A DNA stretch of 64,000 nt from an uncultured Ignavibacteria bacterium (GTDB taxonomy: Bacteria; Bacteroidota; Ignavibacteria; Tepidaquicellales; Tepidaquicellaceae): positions 1 to 64,000 of the forward strand of contig CALEVL010000173.1 in assembly GCA_937924675.1 (NCBI GenBank), read 5' to 3'. The notes below the pieces were generated by a model, which was given only the letters and a program-made list of their open reading frames with translations, searched no databases and had not been told where the DNA came from. How positions within the stretch are numbered: position 1 is the first letter of the stretch; each line of letters begins with the position of its first letter. Made by a program: the position numbers and the translations under genes. This document shows positions 47,799-57,341 of the stretch, in pieces.

Positions 47799-48797
47799 TC
47801 AAACAAGCAATTTGTAATTATTGAGAGCTTTCATGTAGTTTGCGCGCTCAAATGCGGAAGGATCTGCAACTGATTTCTGACTCATGCTGCCTTTCATCTG
47901 CTCAATAGATTCGTACTCTTTTTCTTCCATCCAGGCAGTCATTTCTGCAAGTACCTCTGCTATTCTTTCCGGTCCGTAATGCAAAAGTTCAGAACACATG
48001 CAAGTTATGTCAGCTCCTGCCATAATCATCTTGATTACATCTTCATGTGTGTGAATGCCGCTGGTAGCAGCCATGTTTGCCCTTATCTTCCCGTACAATA
48101 TTGCAATCCATCTCAAAGGCAATCTCATTGAACGTCTTGTAGAAAGTTCGAGATTAGGAACAACTTCAAGATTCTCAATGTCAAAATCAGGTTGATAGAA
48201 TCTGTTGAATAATACCAAAGCATCAGCACCGGCCCTGTCAAGTTTACTGGCCATATTTGCCATTGATGAAAAGTATGGACTAAGCTTCATGGCAACAGGA
48301 ATCTTAATACTCTTCTTCACTTCAATGAAATCATTAACATAAATGTCCTCAACATCCTTAGCTTCCATATCAGGATTTGTAGGAATGTAATAGACATTCA
48401 GCTCAAGACCGTCTGCTCCGGCTTCTTCAATAAGTTTGGCATATCTAAGCCAGCCGCCTGTTGAAACTCCGTTAAGACTTCCGATCACGGGAATGTCTAC
48501 CGCTTGTTTGAGATTTGAAATGTGCTTCAGGTATTCATCGGGTCCGAAATTGTAATCCTCCGTTGCAGGAAAGTAAGACAGTGCTTCAGCATAACTATCC
48601 GACCCGTAGCTCATATAATGTTCAAATTCTTTTTCATCATGCGATATCTGTTCTTCGAATAAAGAGTAAACTACAATTGCCGCCGCCCCAAAGTCTTCAA
48701 GTTGCCTTACCCTTTCAACACTTTTGGATAATGGCGATGCAGATGGTACTATCGGGTTCTTTAATTCCAAACCCATGTATTTTGTTGTGAGGTCCAT
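47799..48797 (-). CDS. Dihydroorotate dehydrogenase-like flavoprotein
   Basis: 332 residues of a TIM-barrel fold. MDLTTKYMGLELKNPIVPSA, PVIGSLNGVSTGGW, GADGLELNVYYIP and PVAMKLSPYFSSM follow class-1 dihydroorotate dehydrogenase, but the usual catalytic NxSCPN segment is replaced by NVYYIP, so orotate synthesis is doubtful. This variant is often found beside pyruvate:ferredoxin oxidoreductase genes; here nifJ lies 4 kb upstream on the same strand. Its true reaction is unknown to me. Confidence 0.8.
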   Translation of the reverse strand: MDLTTKYMGLELKNPIVPSASPLSKSVERVRQLEDFGAAAIVVYSLFEEQISHDEKEFEHYMSYGSDSYAEALSYFPATEDYNFGPDEYLKHISNLKQAVDIPVIGSLNGVSTGGWLRYAKLIEEAGADGLELNVYYIPTNPDMEAKDVEDIYVNDFIEVKKSIKIPVAMKLSPYFSSMANMASKLDRAGADALVLFNRFYQPDFDIENLEVVPNLELSTRRSMRLPLRWIAILYGKIRANMAATSGIHTHEDVIKMIMAGADITCMCSELLHYGPERIAEVLAEMTAWMEEKEYESIEQMKGSMSQKSVADPSAFERANYMKALNNYKLLV

Positions 48798-48948
48798 AGT
48801 AGATTTTTAGAAAGATTTTCTTCAATACCTCAACCCTTGTTCTTTCCGGTGTGATGCTGACTAAAACATTCTTACTTTATATGTGAGTAGCATTTGCACC
48901 GAAATTGAAAAAAGTTATCTCTTACAATATTCACATGAAATTCATTTC

Positions 48949-49057
48949 CAGGTCTTTGAAGAGCAAAAATCATTCTTCCTTAAACGCCAATAAGAATCAA
49001 CTTGTCATCTTAACTTTATTGGCCGAAAGCACAATTGCATTTGATCTCAAAGACCTG
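48949..49057. repeat. Nested inverted repeats, possible long hairpin
   Basis: Outer arms CAGGTCTTTGA (48949-48959) and TCAAAGACCTG (49047-49057) pair over 11 bp without mismatch. Inner arms GCCAATAA (48986-48993) and TTATTGGC (49016-49023) pair over 8 bp. The two internal spacers are similar in length (26 and 23 nt). The element lies between the barrel-protein and DHOD-like genes. It could be a structured RNA, a transcription boundary or a miniature element remnant. Confidence 0.55.
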
Positions 49058-49085
49058 TACGGCAAATCTTGTTTTTAAGTTCGAC

Positions 49086-49943
49086 CTAGTAAATGTAACC
49101 AAGTGAAAGCAACAGTCCGACTTCATTCACTTTCCAAACAGTTTTTTCTTTATCAAAGCTTACCCCAAGATATTTAAGTCCGGCTGATGTATTCCATTTT
49201 GGAGAGAACATGTAACCGAATCCTCCAATTAACATGTATGTCCAATCAGAGTTAACTCCGAATCCTCCAAAGTCAGTCTTAACATAAGAGTACCATTTTT
49301 TCGACAAAACAAAATCTGCCTGAAACCCGATAACAGGATCGACCCAGGAATTTTTTTTGCTTTTCATTACCTGAGTACCATTTGTTTCGTTAAAAGTAAT
49401 TTCGGCATCAAGCGACCAAATCCTTGTGCCTCCATAGACATCAAGTGAAACATTCTTGCTTCCCGTTCCAACACTATATGCCAAAGCTAAGTCGGTTGTC
49501 AATTGCTTAAATGAGGGGTTTGCGCTTGCAATTCCATATCCATCAGGTACTGTTGCATCAAAACCTTTGAGATTCATATAATCAACATCATACAATAAAC
49601 TCACCTTTTTATATTTGAACTTACCGGCGACCATCAGGGCAAACTTCAAACTTCCGGCCAAGTCGCTGAAACTTTTGTTGAATTCAACATAGGACGGATA
49701 CCCTTCCTCTATCAAACCCGGTACACCCACTGAACCGCCAACTCCCGCCAGCCACAGGTATGGATTAATAGTGAAAGTGAAGTCCTTCGTTTTGGCGGCA
49801 ACAATATCTCCGCTGTGTTCTTTCGAATTTCCTTTGTTCCCAAATCCCAATGATTTCTCATTCAGATTAAGTCGGGGATTTGTCTGAGCAAATACATTGG
49901 ATGAAAAAATTAAAAGCAGGATGATTACGAATGTGCTTTTCAT
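49086..49943 (-). CDS. Outer-membrane beta-barrel protein
   Basis: 285 residues from ATG 49943; a longer frame to 50051 exists but the signal peptide (MKSTFVIILLLIFSSNVFAQ) begins here. The mature protein alternates hydrophobic and polar residues in many strands, with aromatic ends (FTINPYLWLAGVGG, WSYVKTDFGG-like turns) and finishes in LLLSLGYIY, a typical C-terminal barrel strand ending in an aromatic. Function unknown; about eight strands or more. It follows the sulfatase gene on the same strand. Confidence 0.8.
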   Translation of the reverse strand: MKSTFVIILLLIFSSNVFAQTNPRLNLNEKSLGFGNKGNSKEHSGDIVAAKTKDFTFTINPYLWLAGVGGSVGVPGLIEEGYPSYVEFNKSFSDLAGSLKFALMVAGKFKYKKVSLLYDVDYMNLKGFDATVPDGYGIASANPSFKQLTTDLALAYSVGTGSKNVSLDVYGGTRIWSLDAEITFNETNGTQVMKSKKNSWVDPVIGFQADFVLSKKWYSYVKTDFGGFGVNSDWTYMLIGGFGYMFSPKWNTSAGLKYLGVSFDKEKTVWKVNEVGLLLSLGYIY

Positions 49944-50090
49944 TTCTGATGTTTTTAGTTTAGTAAAATATTCTCTGCCTTTCGAGCAGATATTGTGCAT
50001 TAAGAAATCAATAAAAGTTATATCATTTCGGAAACTTAGAGCAGTTGCCATTTTCTATTTCAAAAGAACAAATTGGATGTTCAAAATATA

Positions 50091-52457
50091 TTACTGCCTT
50101 GCCATTGAAATCCGTATCAGCTCTTCAGGGTCAATCATGTGATCATGATTGTCATCGCCAATGTCAATTTGAACTAATTCAATCCTGCCGGTAAACTTAC
50201 TTGTCTGCGCAGTGTAATCCGGTGTAACAGTAGTGCCTGATTCATTCCCGATATCCGTGGTTTCATCTGCAGAAAAGATCATAGCGTGAGTCATATCAAC
50301 GCGACCATTTCCTACCGGCTTACCATCATAAAACAGAACTACATTGCCGCCCTTGCCCAGGCCGCCACCGTCATACTCAAACTCCATCCTAAGCTGGTGC
50401 TTGCCTTTAGGAATTATCTCGTCGGCTTCAGTTGTGTACAAATGAATTCCAAGTACATTATATGCAAATTTCAACTTACCATCCTTTGTGTAAACACTCC
50501 AGCCCCCGAACCTTCCACCCTGAGCAATGATTACGCCATTTGCTGGTTTATCAAATATCTCTACTTCAGCGGTTACTGAGAATGATTTGTTCTTAATGCT
50601 GACAACACTGTTTTCAGACAGTCTTCCCATGCCTTCGAAGAACAATTGAGTATTCCCTCTGATCAATGATGGACGTCCGGCTATTTGAGGGTCGATTCTC
50701 TCTGTTTGTCTGTCATCAAGTGGAACGGCGTTATACTTAACTGCTTCAATTAACCACTGACGCTGCAATTTATGCAACATGTCCGGCATTTCCTTTGAGA
50801 GGTCATCCGCCTGTGACCAGTCTTTGCTGCCGTCATATAGTTCCCAAACGTCTTCATCAAACGGAACCATCTTTTGTCCGACCATAATCCATGGAGTTCT
50901 GTGTTTAGTTACAGCACTCCATCCTTTGTAATAAATTCCGCGGTTGCCGAACATTTCAAAATATTGGACATCATGCTGTTCAGGTGCATTGGCATTACCG
51001 AATGAATATGCCATGCTAGTTCCTTCATAAGGACTTTGCATTACTCCGTTGACAAATGATGGCTCAGGTATACCTGCCACTTCAAGAATAGTTGGTGCAA
51101 CGTCAATCACGTGACTGAACTGATTTCTTATCGCGCCTTTTTCTTTAGTCAATTTCGGATACCTGACAATTGTGCCGTTGCGGGTTCCGCCCCAATGTGA
51201 TGCTACTTGCTTTGTCCATTGGTATGGAGTATCCATTGCCCAGGCCCAGCCAACCGCAAAGTGGTTGTAAGAATCAGGTGAGCCGAAGTCATCCATTTTG
51301 GACAGCATAAACTCCGGTGTCTCCAAAGCAGCCATACCGTTGAAGTTTGCCATTTCATTGAAAGCTCCATTCAATGTGCCCTCGGCGGATGCACCGTTAT
51401 CTCCTACGATTATATAGACAAGCGTATCATCATAAATACCCAGCTTCTCGAGAGTCTCAATGATTCGTCCTATCTGATGATCAGTATGTTCCATGAATGC
51501 GGCATAGACTTCCATTTGTCTTTCAAGAACAGGTTTTAATTCATCTGGCATATCATCCCAGGCAGGAATTTCATCATGCCTCTTCGTCAATTTCGCAGTT
51601 TCCGGAATTACTCCAAGTTCTTTTTGTTTTGCAAAAGTTATCTCTCGCTGCTTATCCCATCCATGCGAAAATTTGCCTTTGTATTTTTCAATCCACTCCT
51701 TTGGAACATGATGCGGTGCATGTGTTGCACCGGGAGCAAAGTACATGAAGAAGGGCTTGTCGGGAAACAGAGCCTTCTGCTGCTTGATCCAGGCAACGGC
51801 CTTATCGGCAAGATCTTCAGTAAGATGATATCCTTCTTCAGGAGTTGCAGGAGGTTCAACGGGTGTTGTACCCATGTACAATGCAGGATCCCATTGATTG
51901 TTCTCTCCTCCAATAAATCCGTAGAAATATTCAAACCCGCCTCCACCTGAAGGCCAGTGATCAAATGGTCCAAGCGGACTGGTTTCCCAAACAGGAACTT
52001 CATGACATTTGCCAAGCTGTGCTGTTGAGTAACCGTTGAGCTTCAGTGTCTCAGCAAGCGGTGCCTTGTTGTTTGTCCTGAGGGAATTCTGTCCCGGAGC
52101 AGAAGTCGCTGTCTCTGTTATATTGCCCATGCCAACCGAGTGATGATTCCTTCCGGTCAAAAGCGCCTGACGTGTTGGTGAGCAAAGTGCACAAGTATGA
52201 AATCTTGTGTACTTAAGTCCTTCTGATGCAACTTTTTCAAAATTAGGTGTATTGCATGGACCGCCAAAAGTACTTGATGAACCAAACCCAGCATCGTCCA
52301 GGAGTACTATCAGTACATTCGGAGATCCTTCCGGGGGACGAAGTTCGCGGATTGGAGGATACTTTGTATCGGGATCTTTTGCATCATAGGTTGTAAGCCC
52401 AAATGGTGTTATGTCCGGGATCGGTAGAACTGATCGTTGAAGATCTTTAGAAGCCAT
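50091..52457 (-). CDS. Type I arylsulfatase with C-terminal EF-hand-like motif
   Basis: 788 residues. LLDDAGFG (metal Asp 54-55) and CSPTRQALLTGR (Cys 92, the residue converted to formylglycine) are intact, as is the GNHH-like TGRNHHSVGM. No signal peptide is visible, as in the cytoplasmic arylsulfatases of Pseudomonas type. After about residue 600 a beta-sandwich region follows, and residues 768-779 (DDNHDHMIDPEE) fit an EF-hand loop with Asp1, Asn3, Asp5, Ile8 and Glu12. No sulfatase-maturing enzyme is encoded nearby. Substrate unknown. Confidence 0.9.
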   Translation of the reverse strand: MASKDLQRSVLPIPDITPFGLTTYDAKDPDTKYPPIRELRPPEGSPNVLIVLLDDAGFGSSSTFGGPCNTPNFEKVASEGLKYTRFHTCALCSPTRQALLTGRNHHSVGMGNITETATSAPGQNSLRTNNKAPLAETLKLNGYSTAQLGKCHEVPVWETSPLGPFDHWPSGGGGFEYFYGFIGGENNQWDPALYMGTTPVEPPATPEEGYHLTEDLADKAVAWIKQQKALFPDKPFFMYFAPGATHAPHHVPKEWIEKYKGKFSHGWDKQREITFAKQKELGVIPETAKLTKRHDEIPAWDDMPDELKPVLERQMEVYAAFMEHTDHQIGRIIETLEKLGIYDDTLVYIIVGDNGASAEGTLNGAFNEMANFNGMAALETPEFMLSKMDDFGSPDSYNHFAVGWAWAMDTPYQWTKQVASHWGGTRNGTIVRYPKLTKEKGAIRNQFSHVIDVAPTILEVAGIPEPSFVNGVMQSPYEGTSMAYSFGNANAPEQHDVQYFEMFGNRGIYYKGWSAVTKHRTPWIMVGQKMVPFDEDVWELYDGSKDWSQADDLSKEMPDMLHKLQRQWLIEAVKYNAVPLDDRQTERIDPQIAGRPSLIRGNTQLFFEGMGRLSENSVVSIKNKSFSVTAEVEIFDKPANGVIIAQGGRFGGWSVYTKDGKLKFAYNVLGIHLYTTEADEIIPKGKHQLRMEFEYDGGGLGKGGNVVLFYDGKPVGNGRVDMTHAMIFSADETTDIGNESGTTVTPDYTAQTSKFTGRIELVQIDIGDDNHDHMIDPEELIRISMARQ

Positions 52458-52597
52458 ATTAATCAGATTTTTGAGTTTTGCATTATTCAGTCTGTATAAA
52501 AATATTTCAAAAGATGCTTAATAACTATGAATTTCGTTTATTACGACAAACTTTTCAGTTAAGAATTCCATACGAGCACAAAGACAGTTTTGTTAGA

Positions 52598-52615
52598 ATA
52601 CTAATTGCTTAGTAT
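52598..52615. other. Short hairpin between nifJ and the sulfatase gene
   Basis: ATACTAA and TTAGTAT pair over 7 bp with a 4-nt loop, 73 nt after the nifJ stop on the minus strand. No U-run follows. The rest of this 230-nt spacer holds nothing recognisable. Confidence 0.3.
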
Positions 52616-52687
52616 ACTCTGAGATTATTAATGCCACCTGCCGGAATAAATCTCCTTCAACTCCAACCAATCAAAATTTCAAAGCAA

Positions 52688-55600
52688 TCATTTAGCCGGA
52701 TTCTGCGCCGGAGTTATTGATGTCTTCACCTCACCATCTGCTTTATTCTCTTCCGCAAGTGATTCATATATCTTCCATTGGCTGTTCACTGCTGCCTGAG
52801 CTCTTTTCATGAGATCCTTTGCATGCTCGGGCATGAGCAATGAAAGCATTTTGTACCTGTTCTCTTTGTATGCATAATCCTCGAATTTGATCTTCGCCGC
52901 ACCTGAATCTAACTTCAGCGGGTTCATTCCTTTCTCAGCATTTCTCGGATCATATCTGTACAACGTCCAGTATGCGCTGTCAACTGCCGCTTTCTGATTA
53001 TCAATTGCTTTGCTCATGTTGATGCCGTGAGCAATGCAATGCGAGTATGCTATTATCAGCGAAGGTCCGTCGTAAGATTCTGCTTCAAGAAATGCGCGCA
53101 ATGTCTGAGTATCGTTGGCGCCCATTGCTACTTTCGCAACATAAACATTTCCGTAATTCATCGCCATCATTCCAAGATCTTTCTTAGGAGTTGCTTTGCC
53201 TGCCGCGGCAAACTTTGCCACAGCGCCAAGTCCGGTTGACTTCGACATCTGTCCGCCGGTATTGGAATAAACCTCTGTATCAAGAACAAGTATGTTAACA
53301 TTCCTGCCGGTTGACATCACATGATCCAATCCGCCGAATCCTATATCATAAGCCCATCCATCTCCGCCGATTATCCATACGGATTTCTTAACAAGATAAT
53401 CTGCAAGACTTAACAAGTCTTTTGCTTTTGGAGAATTTATCGGAGTAAGTTTTTCTTTCAGATGCTTTACTCTTTCTCTTTGTTCATGAATTCCGGTTTC
53501 ATCGGATTGATCAGCATTCAGTATCTCATTTACTAACGTCTCACCAATGTCTGTGGAAAGTTGTGTCAGTAGTTCTCTAGCATATTCATTGTGCTTGTCA
53601 ACAGATAATCTCATCCCAAGCCCGAACTCGCCGTTGTCTTCAAACAGTGAGTTAGACCAGGAAGGACCGCGCCCTTCCTTGTTCAAAGCCCATGGAGTTG
53701 TAGGAAGATTGCCACCGTAAATTGAAGAACAACCTGTAGCGTTTGCGATCATAGCCCTGTCACCAAACAATTGTGAAACCAGCTTCACATACGGAGTTTC
53801 ACCGCATCCGGAACAAGCTCCTGAGAATTCAAATAGCGGCTGCAGCAGCTGGCTTCCTTTTACTGTACTGACATGCGCCTTTGTTCTGTCAATGTCAGGA
53901 AGTGACAGGAAGTAATCCCAGTTTTCGCGTTCGGGAACTCTGAGCGGAATCTGAGGAGCCATGTTAAGGGCCTTGAGCTTAACTTCTTTCTTATTTTTTA
54001 CGGGACAAATTTCAACGCATAGTCCACAACCTGTGCAATCTTCAGCAGCAACCTGAATCGAGTAAGCTGTTCCTTCTTCATAATCCATTCCTTTAGCTTT
54101 CATGTGCTTGAATGTGGATGGAGAAGATTCAAGAAGTGATTCGTCGTATGCTTTGATCCTGATAGTTGCATGTGGGCAGATCATCGCACACTTACCGCAC
54201 TGAATGCAGATGCTCTCATCCCATACAGGCACTTCGAGTGCAATGTTTCTTTTTTCCCACTGCGCAGTTGCAGAAGGGAATGTGCCGTCAATCGGCATTT
54301 GACTCACAGGAACTTCGTCACCAAGACCTTCGATGATTTTCGAAAGAGTCGTTCGCACAAAGTCAGGTGCGTTTGGTGATACAAGCGGCGCAAGTTCGAT
54401 GTCGCTGATCTTTGCAGAGGTGAGATCTATCTTGTGAAGATTCTCGAGAGTTTTGTCAACTGCTTCGAAATTCTTTTTCACAATTTCTTCACCCTTTGAA
54501 CCGTAAGTCTTCTTAATAGATTTTCTGATCTCCTCGATTGCTTCATCTTTAGGAAGCACACCGGAAATAGCAAAGAAACATGTTTGCATGATAGTGTTTA
54601 CACGGGAGCCCATGCCTGCTTCTTTAGCTACCTTGTATCCGTCAATCACATAGAACTCCAGTTTCTTGTCAATGATCTGTTGGCAGACCTTGGCAGGAAG
54701 TTTCGAGAAAGTCTCTTCTTTACTATAAGGTGAATTGAGAAGGAAAACTCCACCGTCGCGGATGTTACGCATCACATCAAACTTCTCCATCAGATTGAAC
54801 TGATGGCATGCAACAAAATCCGCAACCTGCACAAGGTAAGTTGACTTGATCGGTTTCTTTCCGAAACGCAGGTGTGAAATTGTAGTAGAACCTGACTTCT
54901 TCGAATCGTATTCAAAATATCCCTGAGCATAGTTGTCAGTTTCTTCGCCAATGATCTTTATAGAATTCTTATTTGCTCCAACAGTTCCGTCGCTTCCGAG
55001 ACCGTAAAATAATCCGCAGAAAGTACTTTCATCATGAATGCGGAATGACTTATCAAATTCAAGACTCGTAAATGTTACATCGTCATTGATACCAATCGTG
55101 AAATGATTCTTCGGCGAATCTTTTTTCAACTCATCATACACTGCCTTCACCATCGCAGGCGTAAATTCTTTTGACGACAAACCGAATCTTCCGCCGATAA
55201 TCTTAGGCATTGATTTGAACGGCGTCTTGCCTTCGGAGAATGATTCATTGATTGCAGTCACAACGTCAAGATACAACGGCTCGCCCATACTGCCCGGCTC
55301 CTTTGTCCTGTCGAGTACTGCAATTCTCTTCACTGTAGAAGGGAAAGCATTTACAAAATGTTCCATCGAGAACGGTCTGAACAATCGGATCTTCAGGAGT
55401 CCGATCTTTTCTTGTTTCGGGAGAAGATGATCAATGGTCTCTTCAGCAGTTTCAGCGCCGGAGCCCATCATTACAATTACTCTGTCGGCATCCGGAGCAC
55501 CGTAGTATTCAAATAACTTGTATTGTCTTCCCGTGATCTCATTGAACTTGTCCATTGCATTCTGTACGATTTCCGGGCACTGCAGATAGAACTTGTTTAC

Positions 55601-56293
55601 AGTTTCTCTACCCTGAAAATACACATCGGGATTCTGAGCAGTTCCTCTGATGAATGGATTGTCCGGCGTAAGGCCACGAGCCCTGTGTTCCTTGACTTTG
55701 TCATCATCAATCATCGCTTCAATATCTTCGATGTTCAGCTGTTCTATCTTCACAACTTCGTGAGAAGTTCTGAACCCGTCGAAGAAGTGCATGAAAGGAA
55801 TCCTGCTTTCGAGAGTAGCACGTTGTGAGATCAGTGCAAAGTCCATTACTTCCTGCACGTTGTTAGAGCATAACATTGCAAATCCGGTTTGCCTTGTTGC
55901 CATCACATCGCTGTGATCGCCGAATATTGACAACGCCTGTGCCGAAAGTGATCTTGCGGTTACATGAAAGACTGTTGATGTAAGTTCACCGGCAATTTTG
56001 TACATGTTCGGTATCATAAGCAAGAGGCCTTGCGATGCCGTGAAAGTTGTGGTAAGCGAACCGCTTTGCAAAGCACCGTGAACCGCACCGGCCGCGCCGC
56101 CTTCACTTTGCATTTCTATTACTGAAGGGACTGTGCCCCATATATTTTTTTGACCAACGGATGACCATGAGTCTGATAGCTCTCCCATAGGTGAAGAGGG
56201 AGTGATCGGATAGATAGCAATAACTTCGTTTACTTTGTGAGCAACATAGGCGGCAGCTTCATTGCCATCGATCGTAACATTCTTTCTGGACAT
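52688..56293 (-). CDS. nifJ: Pyruvate:ferredoxin (flavodoxin) oxidoreductase
   Basis: 1201 residues, the single-chain form. Domains in order: pyrimidine-binding with YPITPSSPMGE (about 28-38), the CoA/gamma region, a two-cluster ferredoxin domain (CIQCGKCAMICP about 696, CTGCGLCVEICP about 751), and the thiamine-diphosphate domain with GGDGWAYDIGFGG (about 971). Oxidises pyruvate and CoA to acetyl-CoA, CO2 and reduced ferredoxin. Start ATG 56293 is chosen over 56362 because AGGAG lies 9 nt upstream and MSRKNVTIDGNEAA is the usual N-terminus. Confidence 0.96.
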   Translation of the reverse strand: MSRKNVTIDGNEAAAYVAHKVNEVIAIYPITPSSPMGELSDSWSSVGQKNIWGTVPSVIEMQSEGGAAGAVHGALQSGSLTTTFTASQGLLLMIPNMYKIAGELTSTVFHVTARSLSAQALSIFGDHSDVMATRQTGFAMLCSNNVQEVMDFALISQRATLESRIPFMHFFDGFRTSHEVVKIEQLNIEDIEAMIDDDKVKEHRARGLTPDNPFIRGTAQNPDVYFQGRETVNKFYLQCPEIVQNAMDKFNEITGRQYKLFEYYGAPDADRVIVMMGSGAETAEETIDHLLPKQEKIGLLKIRLFRPFSMEHFVNAFPSTVKRIAVLDRTKEPGSMGEPLYLDVVTAINESFSEGKTPFKSMPKIIGGRFGLSSKEFTPAMVKAVYDELKKDSPKNHFTIGINDDVTFTSLEFDKSFRIHDESTFCGLFYGLGSDGTVGANKNSIKIIGEETDNYAQGYFEYDSKKSGSTTISHLRFGKKPIKSTYLVQVADFVACHQFNLMEKFDVMRNIRDGGVFLLNSPYSKEETFSKLPAKVCQQIIDKKLEFYVIDGYKVAKEAGMGSRVNTIMQTCFFAISGVLPKDEAIEEIRKSIKKTYGSKGEEIVKKNFEAVDKTLENLHKIDLTSAKISDIELAPLVSPNAPDFVRTTLSKIIEGLGDEVPVSQMPIDGTFPSATAQWEKRNIALEVPVWDESICIQCGKCAMICPHATIRIKAYDESLLESSPSTFKHMKAKGMDYEEGTAYSIQVAAEDCTGCGLCVEICPVKNKKEVKLKALNMAPQIPLRVPERENWDYFLSLPDIDRTKAHVSTVKGSQLLQPLFEFSGACSGCGETPYVKLVSQLFGDRAMIANATGCSSIYGGNLPTTPWALNKEGRGPSWSNSLFEDNGEFGLGMRLSVDKHNEYARELLTQLSTDIGETLVNEILNADQSDETGIHEQRERVKHLKEKLTPINSPKAKDLLSLADYLVKKSVWIIGGDGWAYDIGFGGLDHVMSTGRNVNILVLDTEVYSNTGGQMSKSTGLGAVAKFAAAGKATPKKDLGMMAMNYGNVYVAKVAMGANDTQTLRAFLEAESYDGPSLIIAYSHCIAHGINMSKAIDNQKAAVDSAYWTLYRYDPRNAEKGMNPLKLDSGAAKIKFEDYAYKENRYKMLSLLMPEHAKDLMKRAQAAVNSQWKIYESLAEENKADGEVKTSITPAQNPAK

Positions 56294-56385
56294 TACAGTA
56301 TAACTCCTGTGATATGTTTTAGAAGTGAATTCAGTTTCGAATCGTACCTGTAAAAATGCCATAATACATTAACTATTTCTATACC

Positions 56386-56416
56386 AAATTTAAAATCAGA
56401 CTAAACTTGTCGGAAA
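56386..56416 (-). promoter_or_regulatory. Probable nifJ promoter
   Basis: Read on the minus strand: TTTC (56416-56413), a 19-nt spacer and TAAATTTG (56393-56386), one base off the Bacteroidota consensus. Initiation near 56380 leaves about 87 nt before the nifJ ATG. The remaining sequence to 56765 holds no gene; a plus-strand TATATTTG at 56524-56531 lacks a good upstream element. Confidence 0.5.
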
Positions 56417-56765
56417 TCCTTACTTAGATCTGAATTATGTTCGGTGTCGAGAGGACTTCTTCCGTTGATGGTAAATCTTAATAGAAAAGCAACGAAGGAA
56501 AGGGAGTATCTGCTGACTGTCTTTATATTTGTACCTTCGGTAGAGTGTCAGTTATAGAGGTTCATAGGTGGAAGAGTCATCAAAGCAGCAGTTATTGTAT
56601 AACAAAGAATTACAATGAAACCATATCACTCAAGTTCTACTACTCTGCTTGAATGTGTACCCCTACAAAAATAGAAATACTGTCCCTATACATTTAACAA
56701 CCGGCTATGTGCATTTTTGCTGTAACTGAACAATGAAGTTCAGCATAAGAAAAAGGAGAACAGAA

Positions 56766-57230
56766 ATGAAAAACTCAGTAAGAAACACAACAGCAGTAAT
56801 AGCATTAATCTTCGCTTCACTTCTGATCAACGGCTGTTCTGACAGTAATAGTCTGGTAAACGGAAACACTGCACCTGAAACAAAGGAAGCCGCTCGAACT
56901 CTTGATTTCAAAGAATACACGTTTGAGCTTGGACTGGACATACTTCCGTTTGGGGAAGCAACCGTTTCAGCAGAAGAATTAGGTGTGGTTTATTTCACAT
57001 CGCTTGAACTGATATCTGCATCCGGATTTGAAACATCTGATGCAATGGACTTCTGCAAAAATGTTACCATTGAATCAGACATCTCAGCTGATATTGAATA
57101 CAGGAATTGCACAACAGGTGAAATCAAAGCAAATAATTTCAAGATCAGAAATGAAGGAAAGAAAAGACTCTATCTGATAGCTTTGGTAAAATGCAAATCG
57201 CTCTATGGAATGATCGGAGATGCGAAGTAG
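56766..57230 (+). CDS. Small lipoprotein, member 1 of a tandem paralogous trio
   Basis: 154 residues from ATG 56766 (AAGGAGAA 6 nt upstream); an in-frame ATG at 56733 is rejected because it lengthens the signal. Lipobox INGC with Cys 24. The mature domain has DFC, 17 residues, then C, and five residues later KANNF, with a NEGKKRLYLIALVK end. Two cysteines in an exported protein suggest a disulfide. I do not recognise the family; the same pattern recurs in the next two genes. Divergent from nifJ across 472 nt. Confidence 0.85.
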   Translation: MKNSVRNTTAVIALIFASLLINGCSDSNSLVNGNTAPETKEAARTLDFKEYTFELGLDILPFGEATVSAEELGVVYFTSLELISASGFETSDAMDFCKNVTIESDISADIEYRNCTTGEIKANNFKIRNEGKKRLYLIALVKCKSLYGMIGDAK

Positions 57231-57242
57231 CATTTCAGTAGT

Positions 57243-57300
57243 CCCGTGGATTCTGCAGATAGAACGGAATTCACGGGCATCTGTGAAATGCAACAGATGC
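57243..57300 (+). other. Two tandem hairpins between lipoprotein genes 1 and 2
   Basis: Stem 1 pairs 57243-57253 with 57267-57277 (11 bp, one G-U). Stem 2 pairs GCATCTGT (57277-57284) with ACAGATGC (57293-57300), 8 bp. They share one base at the junction. No U-run follows, so they may protect or separate mRNA segments rather than end transcription. Confidence 0.55.
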
Positions 57301-57341
57301 TAAGTTCATAATAAAAAACATCAAACAGAAAGGAGAATAAA

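Noticed and set aside
47685..47873. 62-codon plus-strand frame overlapping the DHOD-like gene end
   Set aside because: It covers the terminator hairpin and the antisense of a conserved gene end; random composition.
56524..56531. TATATTTG as promoter of the lipoprotein trio
   Set aside because: The -33 position has no TTTG/TTG and the leader would exceed 230 nt; kept only as a note.
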